Shown: positions 1 to 8,851, counted from the stretch's first letter. The stretch is DNA of 64,000 nt from GCA-2731375 sp002731375 (GCA_030752605.1 JASMDX010000052.1:73667-137666), one strand, 5' to 3'. Notes: generated by a model from the letters alone, not told the origin. Numbers and translations are program-made.

Positions 1-290
1 TGGGTATAGAGCAGCTGTTTGCCGTACTTCCATTCGTACAATGCCTTGGATTCATCCAGACCCTCGTAACATTGCATACGGATCAACGGCAGGCCCAGCC
101 AGGCCGCGGAGGCCAGGGCCAGTTCGGTCTTGCCGACGCCGGCGGAGCCTTCGACCAGGATCGGCTTGGTCAAATTCTCGGCCACGAAGATAGCGGTGGC
201 AATTTGCCGGGAGGCGATGTAGCCCTGATCGCCAAGTCCGGCGACGATGTTTTCAACGTTGTCGAATTCGGCTGTACTTGGTTCGGTCAT
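1..290 (-). CDS. MoxR-family AAA+ ATPase, C-terminus cut by window edge
   Basis: Only the first ~96 codons are present. The ATG at 290 opens a frame that runs off the left edge. Residues 48-55 read GSAGVGKT, a Walker A P-loop, inside the segment KPILVEGSAGVGKTELA, which is typical of MoxR/CoxD-type AAA+ chaperone ATPases. These use ATP hydrolysis to mature or insert cofactors into partner enzymes, often alongside a VWA-domain protein, which would lie outside the window. It lies 55 bp downstream of the acyl-CoA dehydrogenase on the same strand, so co-transcription is likely. The family is clear; the exact subfamily (CoxD or general MoxR) is not. Confidence 0.85.
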   Translation of the reverse strand, partial: MTEPSTAEFDNVENIVAGLGDQGYIASRQIATAIFVAENLTKPILVEGSAGVGKTELALASAAWLGLPLIRMQCYEGLDESKALYEWKYGKQLLYT

Positions 291-345
291 GGGTCTCTTT
301 TCAATCACTTAGTTTACAGTCTTCATTTACGGCGCGCGGTCAAAA

Positions 346-1473
346 TCAACTGCTACTCAACAATGTCTGTCCACGCTTGCGGGCTTGAAGGTCTCGTGCC
401 GTGGCGGCAATGCCCAAGGATTTCACAAGGTCTCGATTGGCGATGGAAAGCGCGCCCGATACCTCTATATCCCACGTGTTGATGAATGCCTCAACCGCCC
501 GCTCGACATTCCTTGAGGTTTCCCGTGCGGCGGCGGCTAGCAACGACAAGGTTTCATCCACATCATCGCGCCCGCTATCCAGCAAATCAGCAGCCTTGCC
601 CGCGATGGCTGACAGTGCTTCGGGCATGGCGATAAGACGACCAAGGGCAAGTTCAATTTTCGCATCCAAAGGTTTTTCCGCCGCGGCCCGGCATAACAGA
701 CGAAATCGGTTGCGCATGGCGCCGGCGGTCTTGGCTGAGCCCAAGGCGTCCTCTACCCGGCGCATGGGAAGGGATATGGCGTTGAGGGCATCGCCCAGCG
801 GGCCCAGTCGATTGCTGGCCGGAATGCGCACATTCATGAGTTTCAGGCCGCAATGGGGGGAGGGGTGCAGAAAATCGACTTCCACGCCAGCCGTGATTTC
901 CAGGCCCTTGCTGTACTTTGGTACAATGAAGGTTGTGAAGGAACGCCGGCCATCGACTTCATCCGTGATTGCCAGCACCAGAAACAGATCTGCCAGGGGA
1001 CCATTTGTCAGATAAGCCTTTTCCCCGTTCAAGATTACGTCGTCACCGACAAATTCGGCGCGTGTGGAAAGACGTTTTGGATGCGCGCCGGCGCCTGGTT
1101 CCGAGATTGCCATGCAGGCGGTATGCCGCCCCTTGGCCATGTTCGGTAGATACTGCTGTTTTTGCTCATCCGTCCCTAAGCCCAGGATATGCAAGCGCGC
1201 ATTCAAGGCTTGGCCCATCCAGGATATGGCCACGCCCTGATAGCCACCAACGTCCGCCAGGATTTCCAGGGTCGTTACCAGGGCCCGATAGTCGCCGCCC
1301 CGGCCGCCGTATTGTTCCGGTAGGCCGATCGCCATCAGGCCAGCCTCTCCCATGGCGGTCCATAGATCGGCTGGGAATTCATGTTGTTCACCCAGCCCCT
1401 CGCGCATCGCGATCTGGCTGCGGGCGAATTCTGTGACTTCCGCTTTTAGAGCTGTGTGATCAAAGCTTCCCAT
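346..1473 (-). CDS. acyl-CoA dehydrogenase family protein
   Basis: A 375-aa flavoprotein of the acyl-CoA dehydrogenase fold, which introduces an alpha-beta double bond into an acyl-CoA and passes electrons to ETF. The N-terminal helical domain has LPEQYGGRGGDY near residue 55. The middle beta domain has AISEPGAGAHP and LNGEKAYLTNGPLADLF. The C-terminal helical domain is divergent: I do not see the usual GGxxYxxxxxxER-type motif or a catalytic Glu in its canonical setting, so the substrate cannot be inferred. It is transcribed divergently from the next acyl-CoA dehydrogenase across a 67-bp gap and is followed by the MoxR ATPase. Confidence 0.85.
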   Translation of the reverse strand: MGSFDHTALKAEVTEFARSQIAMREGLGEQHEFPADLWTAMGEAGLMAIGLPEQYGGRGGDYRALVTTLEILADVGGYQGVAISWMGQALNARLHILGLGTDEQKQQYLPNMAKGRHTACMAISEPGAGAHPKRLSTRAEFVGDDVILNGEKAYLTNGPLADLFLVLAITDEVDGRRSFTTFIVPKYSKGLEITAGVEVDFLHPSPHCGLKLMNVRIPASNRLGPLGDALNAISLPMRRVEDALGSAKTAGAMRNRFRLLCRAAAEKPLDAKIELALGRLIAMPEALSAIAGKAADLLDSGRDDVDETLSLLAAAARETSRNVERAVEAFINTWDIEVSGALSIANRDLVKSLGIAATARDLQARKRGQTLLSSS

Positions 1474-1540
1474 GACGCCACTCCCATACTTCGTCTATAC
1501 TGACCGCCAGCATACCCCAAGCATACTGCGGAGAAAGCAA

Positions 1541-2746
1541 ATGTACGAGTTTACGGATCGTTGCAAGGACTACCTCGAACGGGTGCAGGTCTTCATGGAC
1601 CGCCATGTCTATCCGGCGGAGCAAATTTATGCGGAGCAGACCCACGTCCCTGAGACCCAGTGGGATGGTTTTCCGCCGATCCTGCAGGAGCTGAAGGCCA
1701 AGGCCAAGGCCGAGGGGCTGTGGAATATGTTCATCGCCGAGGAGAAGTTTGGCCCTGGCCTTTCGAACTATGAATTCGCGCCGATCATGGAAATTCTCGG
1801 CCGCACGCCCATGGCGCCGGAAGTCTTCAATTGCGCCGCGCCGGATGTGGGCAATATGGAAGTGTTGGCGCAGTTTGGCAACGAAGCCCAGCAGGAACGC
1901 TGGCTAACACCTCTACTGGATGGTCAAATCCGTTCGGTCTTTTGCATGACGGAGCCGAATGTGGCCTCGTCCGATGCGACCAATATTGAAACCAGCATCG
2001 ACCGGGATGGCGACGAGTATGTCATCAATGGGCGCAAATGGTGGAGCAGCGGCATCGGCCACCCAAAATGCGAGATCGCGATCGTCATGGGCAAGAACAA
2101 TCCCACTGCCGAACGCCATAAACAACAGTCCATGGTCCTGGTGCCGACCAAAACACTGGGCCTGGAAGTGGTCCGCATGCTGCCCGTATTCGGCTACGAG
2201 CATGCCCCCCATGGCCATGGCGAAGTGCTCTTCAAGGATGTCAGGGTGCCGGTAAGCAACATGTTGTTGGGCGAGGGACGCGGTTTCGAGATTGCCCAGG
2301 GCCGTCTTGGGCCTGGACGCATTCACCATTGCATGCGCCTGATCGGTAAGGCGGAGCGCGCCCTGGAGGAGATGATGCGCCGGGCCAAGGCGCGGGTCGC
2401 CTTTGGCAAACCCTTGGCGGAACGCGACACGGTTCGGGCCGATATCGCCAATTCCCGTTGCGAGATTGATCAGGCCCGTTTACTGGTCTTGAACGCCGCC
2501 TGGAAGATGGACAAGGAAGGCAACAAGGGCGCGCGCAAGGAAATCGCCATGATCAAGGTTGTGGTGCCGCTGATGGCGCAAGGGGTCCTGGACAGAGCCA
2601 TTCAGATCCATGGCGGCGGCGGCGTTTCAAACGATTTCGGCCTGGCGCATGACTTTTCCGAGGCACGCTACCTGCGCATCGGCGACGGCCCGGACGAAGT
2701 CCACCGAGAAGCGATCGCAAAACTGGAATTACGCTCTTTGAATTAG
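1541..2746 (+). CDS. acyl-CoA dehydrogenase, ACAD10/11-like
   Basis: About 401 aa. The frame is open from 1472, but the ATG at 1541 is preceded by GGAGAAAGCA, and MYEFTDRCKDYLERVQVFMD is a normal family start. FAD/acyl-CoA motifs include FCMTEPNVASSDATNIE and NGRKWWSSGIGHP. The C-terminus ends in QIHGGGGVSNDF and GDGPDEVHREAIAKLEL. The GPDEVH motif is characteristic of ACAD10/11-like enzymes, which in animals and some bacteria act on 4-hydroxyacyl-CoA or long/branched substrates; the substrate here is inference. A hairpin lies just downstream. Confidence 0.9.
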   Translation: MYEFTDRCKDYLERVQVFMDRHVYPAEQIYAEQTHVPETQWDGFPPILQELKAKAKAEGLWNMFIAEEKFGPGLSNYEFAPIMEILGRTPMAPEVFNCAAPDVGNMEVLAQFGNEAQQERWLTPLLDGQIRSVFCMTEPNVASSDATNIETSIDRDGDEYVINGRKWWSSGIGHPKCEIAIVMGKNNPTAERHKQQSMVLVPTKTLGLEVVRMLPVFGYEHAPHGHGEVLFKDVRVPVSNMLLGEGRGFEIAQGRLGPGRIHHCMRLIGKAERALEEMMRRAKARVAFGKPLAERDTVRADIANSRCEIDQARLLVLNAAWKMDKEGNKGARKEIAMIKVVVPLMAQGVLDRAIQIHGGGGVSNDFGLAHDFSEARYLRIGDGPDEVHREAIAKLELRSLN

Positions 2747-2764
2747 GGAAAGTTTAGAGTGCCC

Positions 2765-2790
2765 GAAGCCCGGCGTTCGCTCCGGGCTTC
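2765..2790 (+). terminator. hairpin after acyl-CoA dehydrogenase
   Basis: GAAGCCCGG (2765-2773) and CCGGGCTTC (2782-2790) form a perfect 9-bp stem with an 8-nt loop, 18 bp after the stop codon. There is no clear T-run after it, so it may be a weak or Rho-assisted terminator or an mRNA-stabilising hairpin. Confidence 0.5.
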
Positions 2791-2795
2791 GCCGC

Positions 2796-2960
2796 CTAAT
2801 TTAGACTGCTCTTGACGATAGCCAAACTTGCAGTCAGGGGACGGCTAACGTTCTCGCGATAGTTTGCCGTGGAATTCCAGACCACGATAAAGGTGAAGAC
2901 ATATAGGACCAGGACCCGAGCCACCGTGCTCTGAATTATCGGCTCGTTGGTCTGTTTCAT
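2796..2960 (-). CDS. small single-pass membrane protein, unknown
   Basis: A 54-aa reading frame lies in an otherwise empty 363-bp gap. The ATG at 2960 is preceded by TTGAGG at suitable spacing. The sequence starts MKQTNEPIIQSTVARV, followed by the hydrophobic stretch VLVLYVFTFIVVW (residues ~16-28) that could span the membrane, then a polar tail. I do not recognise the family. The good ribosome-binding site and the coherent hydrophobic segment are the evidence that it is real; it could still be chance. Expression direction is away from the monooxygenase gene at 3110-4180. Confidence 0.4.
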   Translation of the reverse strand: MKQTNEPIIQSTVARVLVLYVFTFIVVWNSTANYRENVSRPLTASLAIVKSSLN

Positions 2961-3109
2961 ATTCTATACCTCAAGCGTCGGGACGATCGACACGCTCAAA
3001 CTTTAATTGACGAAGTATTGCCAGCGCAAAACACCATGCGGATGACTAGCCCAATAACAGGAATTTAGCTGTGTGACGTGGGGCCGCGGACCTAGAGGGT
3101 GAAAGCAAT

Positions 3110-4180
3110 CTAGTTTGAGCTGCTACCCGCCTGTATCTTACGCAACATATCCATTAAGATTTCCTTGTCGCCGGGGTTGTTGACCTGGATGGAAAATCCT
3201 ACGTCCGTCAAAACGCCCTCGAAACGGTCGACGATCTTTTGCCCGATTTCTTCATAAGTGCCGACAACGGCATAGGTATTGAGCACATCGTCGTCGATAA
3301 AGCTCGGCATTTCATCCCACTTTTGTGCCCTTGAAAGATGGCTTAGTTTTTCCGCCAACTCGCCTAGGCCAAAGATGTCGAAGGCCTTTCGATAGGTCGG
3401 CGTCGAGGCATAAAAGGACACCCGGGCGCGTACCTCTTTGATCCTGGCTTGCAAACTTTCCTCATTGGGCGCCGTGGCGACCAGAGGTTTCATGGCGATG
3501 GCCAAGGCGTCCGGGTCCCGGCCGGCGATTTCTGCGCCCTTGGCGAAGGCTGGTTTCATCACCTCCTGGATATATTTCGGCGTGCAGACCGGATGCGGCC
3601 GCATGCCGTCACCAACCTCTCCAGCGACCCGGCACATATAGGTATTCAGGGCGGCCAGGTGGATGGGGATATCGGGATGCTCAATGGGGCCGGGATCAAA
3701 TAGTGGCACCATCAGGTTCAGCTTGTAGTGCTCGCTTTCGAAATCCAGGTCGGTACCGTTCTGCCAGCAATCCCAGACGGCGCGGACGGCGCGAGCATAG
3801 TCGCGCATCCAAGGGCCCATTGGGTGGGGCTCCAGCCCAAAGCGGCGTTTGATATGGCCCCTGACTTGAGGACCGAGTCCGAGGGTGAAACGCCCCGCCG
3901 AAAGCCGTTGTAAATTCCACGCCGACATCGCCGTTACCGCTGGACTGCGGGGAAACGCGATAGCGACGGAGGTCGCCAGCGATACCTTCTCGCTGGCTTG
4001 AGCAGCAAGGGCTAAAACCATGAAGGGATCTTCTTTAGTTTCCGTCGAGACAATGCCATCGAAACCCAGGGTATCAATTAGGGCGGCGCTATCGTAGGCC
4101 TTGGTTATGTCGATGGGCATCTCGGGGGCACGGAGACCAGGATCGGTCTTGCCCAAAACAAGTTCCGTATATACGCGCAC
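3110..4180 (-). CDS. luciferase-like monooxygenase, TIGR03617-type F420/flavin oxidoreductase
   Basis: A 356-aa LLM-superfamily TIM barrel. The start is GTG at 4180, with AGGAGAAGATT directly before it. It resembles the TIGR03617 group (F420-dependent oxidoreductases, best known from mycobacteria): MRVYTELVLGKTDPGLRAPE at the start, LGFDGIVSTETKEDPF, ATSVAIAFPRSPAVTA, and LSAGRFTLGLGPQVRGHI. Whether it uses F420 or FMN cannot be decided from sequence. It follows the pagL-like gene by 9 bp, so the two form an operon despite having no obvious common pathway. Confidence 0.85.
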   Translation of the reverse strand: MRVYTELVLGKTDPGLRAPEMPIDITKAYDSAALIDTLGFDGIVSTETKEDPFMVLALAAQASEKVSLATSVAIAFPRSPAVTAMSAWNLQRLSAGRFTLGLGPQVRGHIKRRFGLEPHPMGPWMRDYARAVRAVWDCWQNGTDLDFESEHYKLNLMVPLFDPGPIEHPDIPIHLAALNTYMCRVAGEVGDGMRPHPVCTPKYIQEVMKPAFAKGAEIAGRDPDALAIAMKPLVATAPNEESLQARIKEVRARVSFYASTPTYRKAFDIFGLGELAEKLSHLSRAQKWDEMPSFIDDDVLNTYAVVGTYEEIGQKIVDRFEGVLTDVGFSIQVNNPGDKEILMDMLRKIQAGSSSN

Positions 4181-4189
4181 AATCTTCTC

Positions 4190-4702
4190 CTAATCGCCGA
4201 ATATCTTGCGGACGGGCAGGGCGTAGGTCAGCATCAGGCTTTCCGTGCCGGGGTTCTTGTCGCCGATGGAGGCGTTGGACATGTGCGAGAGCGCCAGCCC
4301 AAGGCGGGAGCGGTCGTTGAAACGGTAGGACACTTCGATCTGGCTGCGGAATTCCAGGTCATGGCCCAGGTCCTTGCCGTCACCTCTGGCGTAGGCGCCG
4401 GGCGCGAAGCTGAGCGTGGCGACCATGCGCTTGCCGAAAAACATATCTACCAGTACGCCGGCATAACCATAGGCACCGCCATCGGAGTTGCCCATAACGC
4501 CCGCGAAGGGCTTGAATATCCATAGCCGCATCTCGGAGCGGTATTCCAGCCGTCCCTCGGCGGCGGTCTGGTCCTTGCCAATATCAAAAATACCAGCACT
4601 GAACGCTATGAAGTCCGGATCATCCGCCCGTGCTGACTGACCCAGCAGCAACACCACGGCTGCGGCGATCCAGGCGATATGACGTAACTGGTGCAATCTC
4701 AT
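4190..4702 (-). CDS. pagL: PagL-type lipid A 3-O-deacylase
   Basis: A 170-aa outer-membrane beta-barrel lipase that removes the 3-O acyl chain from lipid A. The signal peptide runs to about residue 26 (hydrophobic AWIAAAVVLLLG, then SARA). The active-site block is SHMSNASIGDKNPGTES: His140, Ser142 and Glu154 have the same spacing (H, +2, +14) as the His149-Ser151-Glu163 triad of Pseudomonas PagL. The C-terminal segment is compatible with a final beta strand. It is the first gene of a two-gene operon with the LLM oxidoreductase. Confidence 0.85.
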   Translation of the reverse strand: MRLHQLRHIAWIAAAVVLLLGQSARADDPDFIAFSAGIFDIGKDQTAAEGRLEYRSEMRLWIFKPFAGVMGNSDGGAYGYAGVLVDMFFGKRMVATLSFAPGAYARGDGKDLGHDLEFRSQIEVSYRFNDRSRLGLALSHMSNASIGDKNPGTESLMLTYALPVRKIFGD

Positions 4703-4918
4703 ACGGCGTCTCCTTCCACGTTATGCGGTAGTTTAAAGTAGCCTTGTCGCCGGGGGAAGCGTGCCACGGGACCGCAAGCTGTTCGATCGCGCCGGCTTTT
4801 AACATGACGCCATGGTTGGCCGTCGGGTGCGGGGATGGTTGAAGCATTTTCCGAACAGATCGAGGTTTTGAACCAAACGAATTGACCGCTACACTGCTCT
4901 CTTCAAGGAGGGCGCAAG

Positions 4919-5839
4919 ATGAAAATCGTGGTGATGGGAACAGGGGCCATGGGAGGCTATATCGGCGCCCGGCTGGCGGAGGCGGGGGCCGATGTGACGT
5001 TCATTGCCCGTGGCGCGCATCTGGCGGCTATCCGCCGGGATGGTCTAAAGGTGACCAGTCCGGAAGGTGACATTCATATCAATCCAGCCAAGGCGACCGA
5101 CGATCCGGGCACGGTTGGCCCGGCGGATCTGATTTTTCTCGGCGTCAAACTGTATGATGTGGAAATAGCCGTCAGGGATCTGCTACCCATGCTAGGCTCG
5201 GATACCGGCGTGGTTTCCCTGCAAAACGGTATCGATACGCCGTCGATTATTTCCCAGGTTGCGGGGCCGCAGTACAATGTGCCCGGCGTTGCGATGATCA
5301 ATGGCGAGATCGCGGCGCCTGGGCTGATCCAGCACAACGCCATGAATGATCTTATCGTAGGAGAGCCCGATGGCAGCACCAGCCTGCGCATGACGGCTTT
5401 GGAGGCGCTTGGCAGTAATTCCGCCCTGAACCTAGTCATAAGCACCGATATCGAAGCGCAGCTTTGGCGTAAGGTTCTGGCGCTGACACCGACGGCGGGC
5501 CTTAGTTGTCTAACACGGCTGCCTCTGATCCGTGTCCGCGAAACCCCTGAAAGTTGGGATTTGTTACAGGAGGCAATGGCGGAGGTTGTTGCCGTAGCCC
5601 GGGCTGAGGGTATCGGCCTGGGAGAAATTGATATTCAGAATGTTTTGGCAAGTGTGCGGGACTTCATGCCGCCGACCTGGCGCGGTTCCCTGGTGACCGA
5701 TTTAGAGGCTGGCAGGCGGCTGGAGGTCGAATGGCTTCACGGCGCGATCTGCCGCTTTGGCAAAAAGCATGGCATCGACACGCCGTTCCACCGGGTCGTC
5801 CTCGGTGCCCTGATGCCGTATGCCAGCGGTGCCGCCTAG
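4919..5839 (+). CDS. ketopantoate reductase family protein
   Basis: A 306-aa NADPH-dependent 2-dehydropantoate 2-reductase-like protein. The N-terminal Rossmann domain carries GTGAMGGYIGARLAEAG (residues 7-23), and the C-terminal helical ApbA/PanE domain follows. AGGAGGGCGCAAG precedes the ATG at 4919. It may make pantoate for CoA synthesis or be one of the many PanE paralogues acting on other 2-oxo acids; no other pantothenate gene is nearby, so I give no symbol. It converges with the SDR gene and overlaps its 3' end by 4 bp. Confidence 0.85.
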   Translation: MKIVVMGTGAMGGYIGARLAEAGADVTFIARGAHLAAIRRDGLKVTSPEGDIHINPAKATDDPGTVGPADLIFLGVKLYDVEIAVRDLLPMLGSDTGVVSLQNGIDTPSIISQVAGPQYNVPGVAMINGEIAAPGLIQHNAMNDLIVGEPDGSTSLRMTALEALGSNSALNLVISTDIEAQLWRKVLALTPTAGLSCLTRLPLIRVRETPESWDLLQEAMAEVVAVARAEGIGLGEIDIQNVLASVRDFMPPTWRGSLVTDLEAGRRLEVEWLHGAICRFGKKHGIDTPFHRVVLGALMPYASGAA

Positions 5840-6717
5840 GAGATACCGGCGGCAATCTCCTCGCTGACCCGCCACAACTTTTCCTGCGTCGCTTCATCCA
5901 TGCTTTCGGGCGATGAAGCAACGGCGCGGCATTTATTGAAGTATGCACCGGAGGTTTCGGCCAGTTCGGGGGCGCAGACGAGGTGGATGGGGGTTTTTGC
6001 GCCGGCCTCGGGTGATATCGCCAACAAAGTTTGACCTAGACGCAGAATCAGGCTTGAGAGGCCGGGGTTGTTGTGGCCGAATTTGCTGCGTACGAAACCG
6101 GGGTGTAGGCTGTTGGCAGTCATCGCCGTGCCCGCAAGGCGGCGGGCTAGGGCGTAGGTGAACATGACGTTCATCAGCTTCGAATGGCAGTAGGCGGGCC
6201 AGCCAGCGTAGTTTGCCTTGCCCTGAAGATCGTTGAAATTGACGTTGCCTCGGCGGTGGACGCGGGAGGAGACGTTGATGATCCGACCCTGCTTCGCCCG
6301 ACCCAGACTGGGCAGCAGCAAATCGGTCAAGACGAAATAGGCCATGTGGTTGAGTGCGAATGTGTATTCCAGGCCCTCAGGCGTTTCTTGGCGTTGGCGG
6401 TAAAAGCCGCCGGCATTGTTCAACAGCACATCGATGTGGTCATGGCCGTTCGAGAGCCGTCGCGCGAGGTTCCGGACTTCGCACAGGCGGGACAGGTTGG
6501 CCACTTCGCATGATATTTCGGCGTTGGCGGTGGTTTCCCGCAGTGTCTGCATCGCGTCGGTGCATTTTGAGCCATTACGTCCAACGATAATAACCTTGGC
6601 GCCCATCAGCGCCAGTTTCTGGGCACAGATGTAGCCGATGCCGTCACTGCCGCCTGTAATAACGACAATTGAGCTGTGCATGGGTGAGGTTTCAATCATG
6701 GTACGAGCCATAACCAT
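5836..6717 (-). CDS. short-chain dehydrogenase, retinol-dehydrogenase-like
   Basis: A 293-aa SDR. TGGSDGIG (about residues 21-28) is the cofactor glycine motif, NNAG occurs mid-domain, and the catalytic pair is in the YCHSK segment (YxxxK). The overall pattern (GGFYRQRQETPEG, NSLHPGFVRSKFG) matches retinol dehydrogenase/WWOX-like SDRs of bacteria. Several in-frame ATGs (6717, 6711, 6699, 6681) are possible starts and none has a strong ribosome-binding site; the one at 6681 places the Rossmann strand nearest the N-terminus. The substrate is unknown. Confidence 0.85.
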   Translation of the reverse strand: MVMARTMIETSPMHSSIVVITGGSDGIGYICAQKLALMGAKVIIVGRNGSKCTDAMQTLRETTANAEISCEVANLSRLCEVRNLARRLSNGHDHIDVLLNNAGGFYRQRQETPEGLEYTFALNHMAYFVLTDLLLPSLGRAKQGRIINVSSRVHRRGNVNFNDLQGKANYAGWPAYCHSKLMNVMFTYALARRLAGTAMTANSLHPGFVRSKFGHNNPGLSSLILRLGQTLLAISPEAGAKTPIHLVCAPELAETSGAYFNKCRAVASSPESMDEATQEKLWRVSEEIAAGIS

Positions 6718-6801
6718 TTAGTCACGATGTCCGAAGAAATGGAATTGTAAAGGTTTGGTTATGTTTATGGATATTGCACACTGGCAAATTTTAATCTATA
6801 A

Positions 6802-6817
6802 TCTAACAAATGTTAGA
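6802..6817. promoter_or_regulatory. palindromic operator candidate upstream of LLM gene
   Basis: TCTAACA-AA-TGTTAGA is a perfect 7-bp inverted repeat with a 2-bp spacer in an AT-rich 135-bp intergenic region between the divergent SDR and LLM genes. Size and symmetry suit a TetR- or LysR-type dimer site; the regulator is not identifiable here. Confidence 0.45.
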
Positions 6818-6852
6818 ATAATTAAAAAGTATACGAATGGAGGAAGCACCCA

Positions 6853-7926
6853 ATGAAATTCGGCATGATGTACCTATTCAGCGAGTACGGCGAAATTCCC
6901 CAATCGCAGGTCTTCAAGGAGTTCCTGGAAGAGGTTGAACTGGCCGAGGAGCTGGGTTTCGATTCCATCTGGCTGCCGGAGCATCATTTCACGGTGTACG
7001 GCATGTTAGGGGACACCCTGACCATGGCATCTGCCATTGCCCAGCGCACCAAGAAGATTAAGATCGGTACGGCGGTGGTGCTGTTACCGTTGCAGCATCC
7101 GGTCCGCGTCGCCGAACAAGCGGCGTTGGTAGATTGTCTGAGCGAAGGCCGTTTGCTGCTGGGCGTGGGGCGAGCGTATCAACCAGGTGAATTCGCCGGT
7201 TTTGGCGAGAATCCCGAAAACTCCCGCGCTATGTTCTTCGAGTCTATGGAAATTTTGATGAAGTGTTTTTCCGGCGAACGCTTTTCCCACAAGGGTGATT
7301 TCTGGCAGGTCGAGGATGTGCAACTTTATCCGGCACCGGTGCAGGATCCTCATCCGCCGATCTATATGGCCGCCGTCTCGCCACCGTCGTACAAGTTGGC
7401 GGCCGAGCATGGCCTTTCCATTCTGCGGGGACCGCGCTTTACCTCCATGGAGCTGGTGAAGTCACAATTTGCCGAATACAGCAAGTATATGAATGAGGCA
7501 GGCCGCGATCCCATGGGCATAGATCAACCCTTGCTGATGCAAACCTTTGTCGCCGAGAGCGATGGCGACGCCAAGAATATCGCGGAAAAGCACGCCATGT
7601 GGTACCACGAACTGCTGCAGTCAGTGCTGCCTGGCGCGCCCGGCAAGAAGATCCACAAGGGTTATGAGATCTACGACACGGTGCGCCAGAAGCATGCCAA
7701 GGTCACTTACGATCAACTGGCGGACTGGGGCAGCGCCTTTGGCACGCCGGAGCATGTGGCGGAACGCATCATTACCTACGCCCAGGAAGCCCAAACCAAC
7801 CACTGGATGGCGGAAATGAAGTTCGGCGGCATGAACCATGAAGACACCATGCGTTCAATGCGCCTGTTCGCTCAGGAGGTAATCCCCCGGGTGAATGACA
7901 GGCTGGGTAAGGACGCCGCTGCCTAA
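6853..7926 (+). CDS. luciferase-like flavin-dependent monooxygenase
   Basis: A 357-aa LLM-class flavin oxidoreductase, similar to bacterial luciferase alpha-type and limonene-monooxygenase-like proteins. Visible hallmarks are FDSIWLPEHHFTVYG (the EHH segment near residue 40), KIKIGTAVVLLPLQHPVRVAE, and LSEGRLLLGVGRAYQPGEFAGFG. TGGAGGAAGCACCCA precedes the ATG. It stands alone between an AT-rich promoter region with a palindrome and a strong terminator, so it is probably a monocistronic regulated gene. The substrate is unknown; a reduced-flavin partner reductase is not in the window. Confidence 0.9.
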   Translation: MKFGMMYLFSEYGEIPQSQVFKEFLEEVELAEELGFDSIWLPEHHFTVYGMLGDTLTMASAIAQRTKKIKIGTAVVLLPLQHPVRVAEQAALVDCLSEGRLLLGVGRAYQPGEFAGFGENPENSRAMFFESMEILMKCFSGERFSHKGDFWQVEDVQLYPAPVQDPHPPIYMAAVSPPSYKLAAEHGLSILRGPRFTSMELVKSQFAEYSKYMNEAGRDPMGIDQPLLMQTFVAESDGDAKNIAEKHAMWYHELLQSVLPGAPGKKIHKGYEIYDTVRQKHAKVTYDQLADWGSAFGTPEHVAERIITYAQEAQTNHWMAEMKFGGMNHEDTMRSMRLFAQEVIPRVNDRLGKDAAA

Positions 7927-7977
7927 GCGCGCATTGCCAAATTACTCGGCTTATTCGATCCAAGACCAGGGAAGTGC

Positions 7978-8004
7978 AAACCACCGCTGACAAGGCGGTG
8001 GTTT
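7978..8004 (+). terminator. rho-independent terminator after LLM gene
   Basis: AAACCACCGC (7978-7987) pairs perfectly with GCGGTGGTTT (7995-8004) around a 7-nt loop, followed by the T-rich CGCTTTATT. This separates the LLM gene from the enoyl-CoA hydratase operon. Confidence 0.8.
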
Positions 8005-8044
8005 CGCTTTATTGGTGGGTTAGTTTTGCGTTTTGTTGGAGGCA

Positions 8045-8848
8045 ATGACGGTGGACTATCAAAATATCCTGTTCGAAAAGACTGGTGCCGAAGGTGCGGT
8101 CGGCTTGATTATCCTGAACCGGCCGGAGAAATTGAACGCCTGGACCCATGACATGCGCGATGAGTTCCTGGATGCCATGGATCGGGTGAACAAAGATTCC
8201 GCCATGGGTGCCATGGTGGTTACCGGTGCCGGCCGTGGCTTTTGCGCCGGCGCTGATATTAGTGCCATGTTCAAGAAACAACTAGATGATGAAGGGCCGC
8301 GTCGTCCGTCCACCGCCGCCAACTGGGTCAAGGCAGTACGTGCCGCCAAGCCCATGATCGCCGCCATCAACGGTGCTTGCATCGGCGTTGGCCTGACCCA
8401 AATTCTGCCCTGCGACTACATCATGGCCTCGAACGAAGCCAAGTTTGCCTGCGCTTTCGTCAAGATGGGCGTGGTGACCGAATTGGCCTCTTCCCACTTC
8501 CTGGTCCAGCGCATGGGCTGGGGCAATGCTTCTGAAGCAGCCCTGACCGGACGTACCATGGATGGTGCGGAGGCCGTGCGGCTGGGCCTGGCAGACCGTT
8601 TGGTGGCTCACGATGATTTGGTGGATGAGGCTATAGCCCTGGCAGATATGATGGCCCAAAACCCCAGCCGGCAACTGCGCATGGTAAAGGAATTGCTGAC
8701 CCAGAACGGCAGCGAGGATGATTTGGACAAGGTGTTGGAGCGGGAAACCAAGGCATTGGCGCTGGCATATGAATCTCCCGAGCATAAGGAGGCGGTGAAT
8801 GCCTTCCTGGAAAAACGTAAACCCGATTTTCGAAAAGTAGCGGAGTAG
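8045..8848 (+). CDS. enoyl-CoA hydratase/isomerase family protein
   Basis: About 267 aa, crotonase fold. The acyl-CoA and oxyanion-hole segments are RPEKLNAWTHDMRDEF and GAGRGFCAGADISAMF, with a second oxyanion segment in AINGACIGVGLTQILPCDY and a catalytic-Glu-like residue in GVVTELASS. The ATG at 8045 follows GGAGG with only a 2-nt gap; a TTG at 8033 would add four residues, so the start is uncertain. It heads a tightly packed operon with the GST, amidase, broken isochorismatase and acyl-CoA synthetase. The role is probably beta-oxidation of an aryl- or alkyl-acid. Confidence 0.9.
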   Translation: MTVDYQNILFEKTGAEGAVGLIILNRPEKLNAWTHDMRDEFLDAMDRVNKDSAMGAMVVTGAGRGFCAGADISAMFKKQLDDEGPRRPSTAANWVKAVRAAKPMIAAINGACIGVGLTQILPCDYIMASNEAKFACAFVKMGVVTELASSHFLVQRMGWGNASEAALTGRTMDGAEAVRLGLADRLVAHDDLVDEAIALADMMAQNPSRQLRMVKELLTQNGSEDDLDKVLERETKALALAYESPEHKEAVNAFLEKRKPDFRKVAE

Positions 8849-8851
8849 ACC

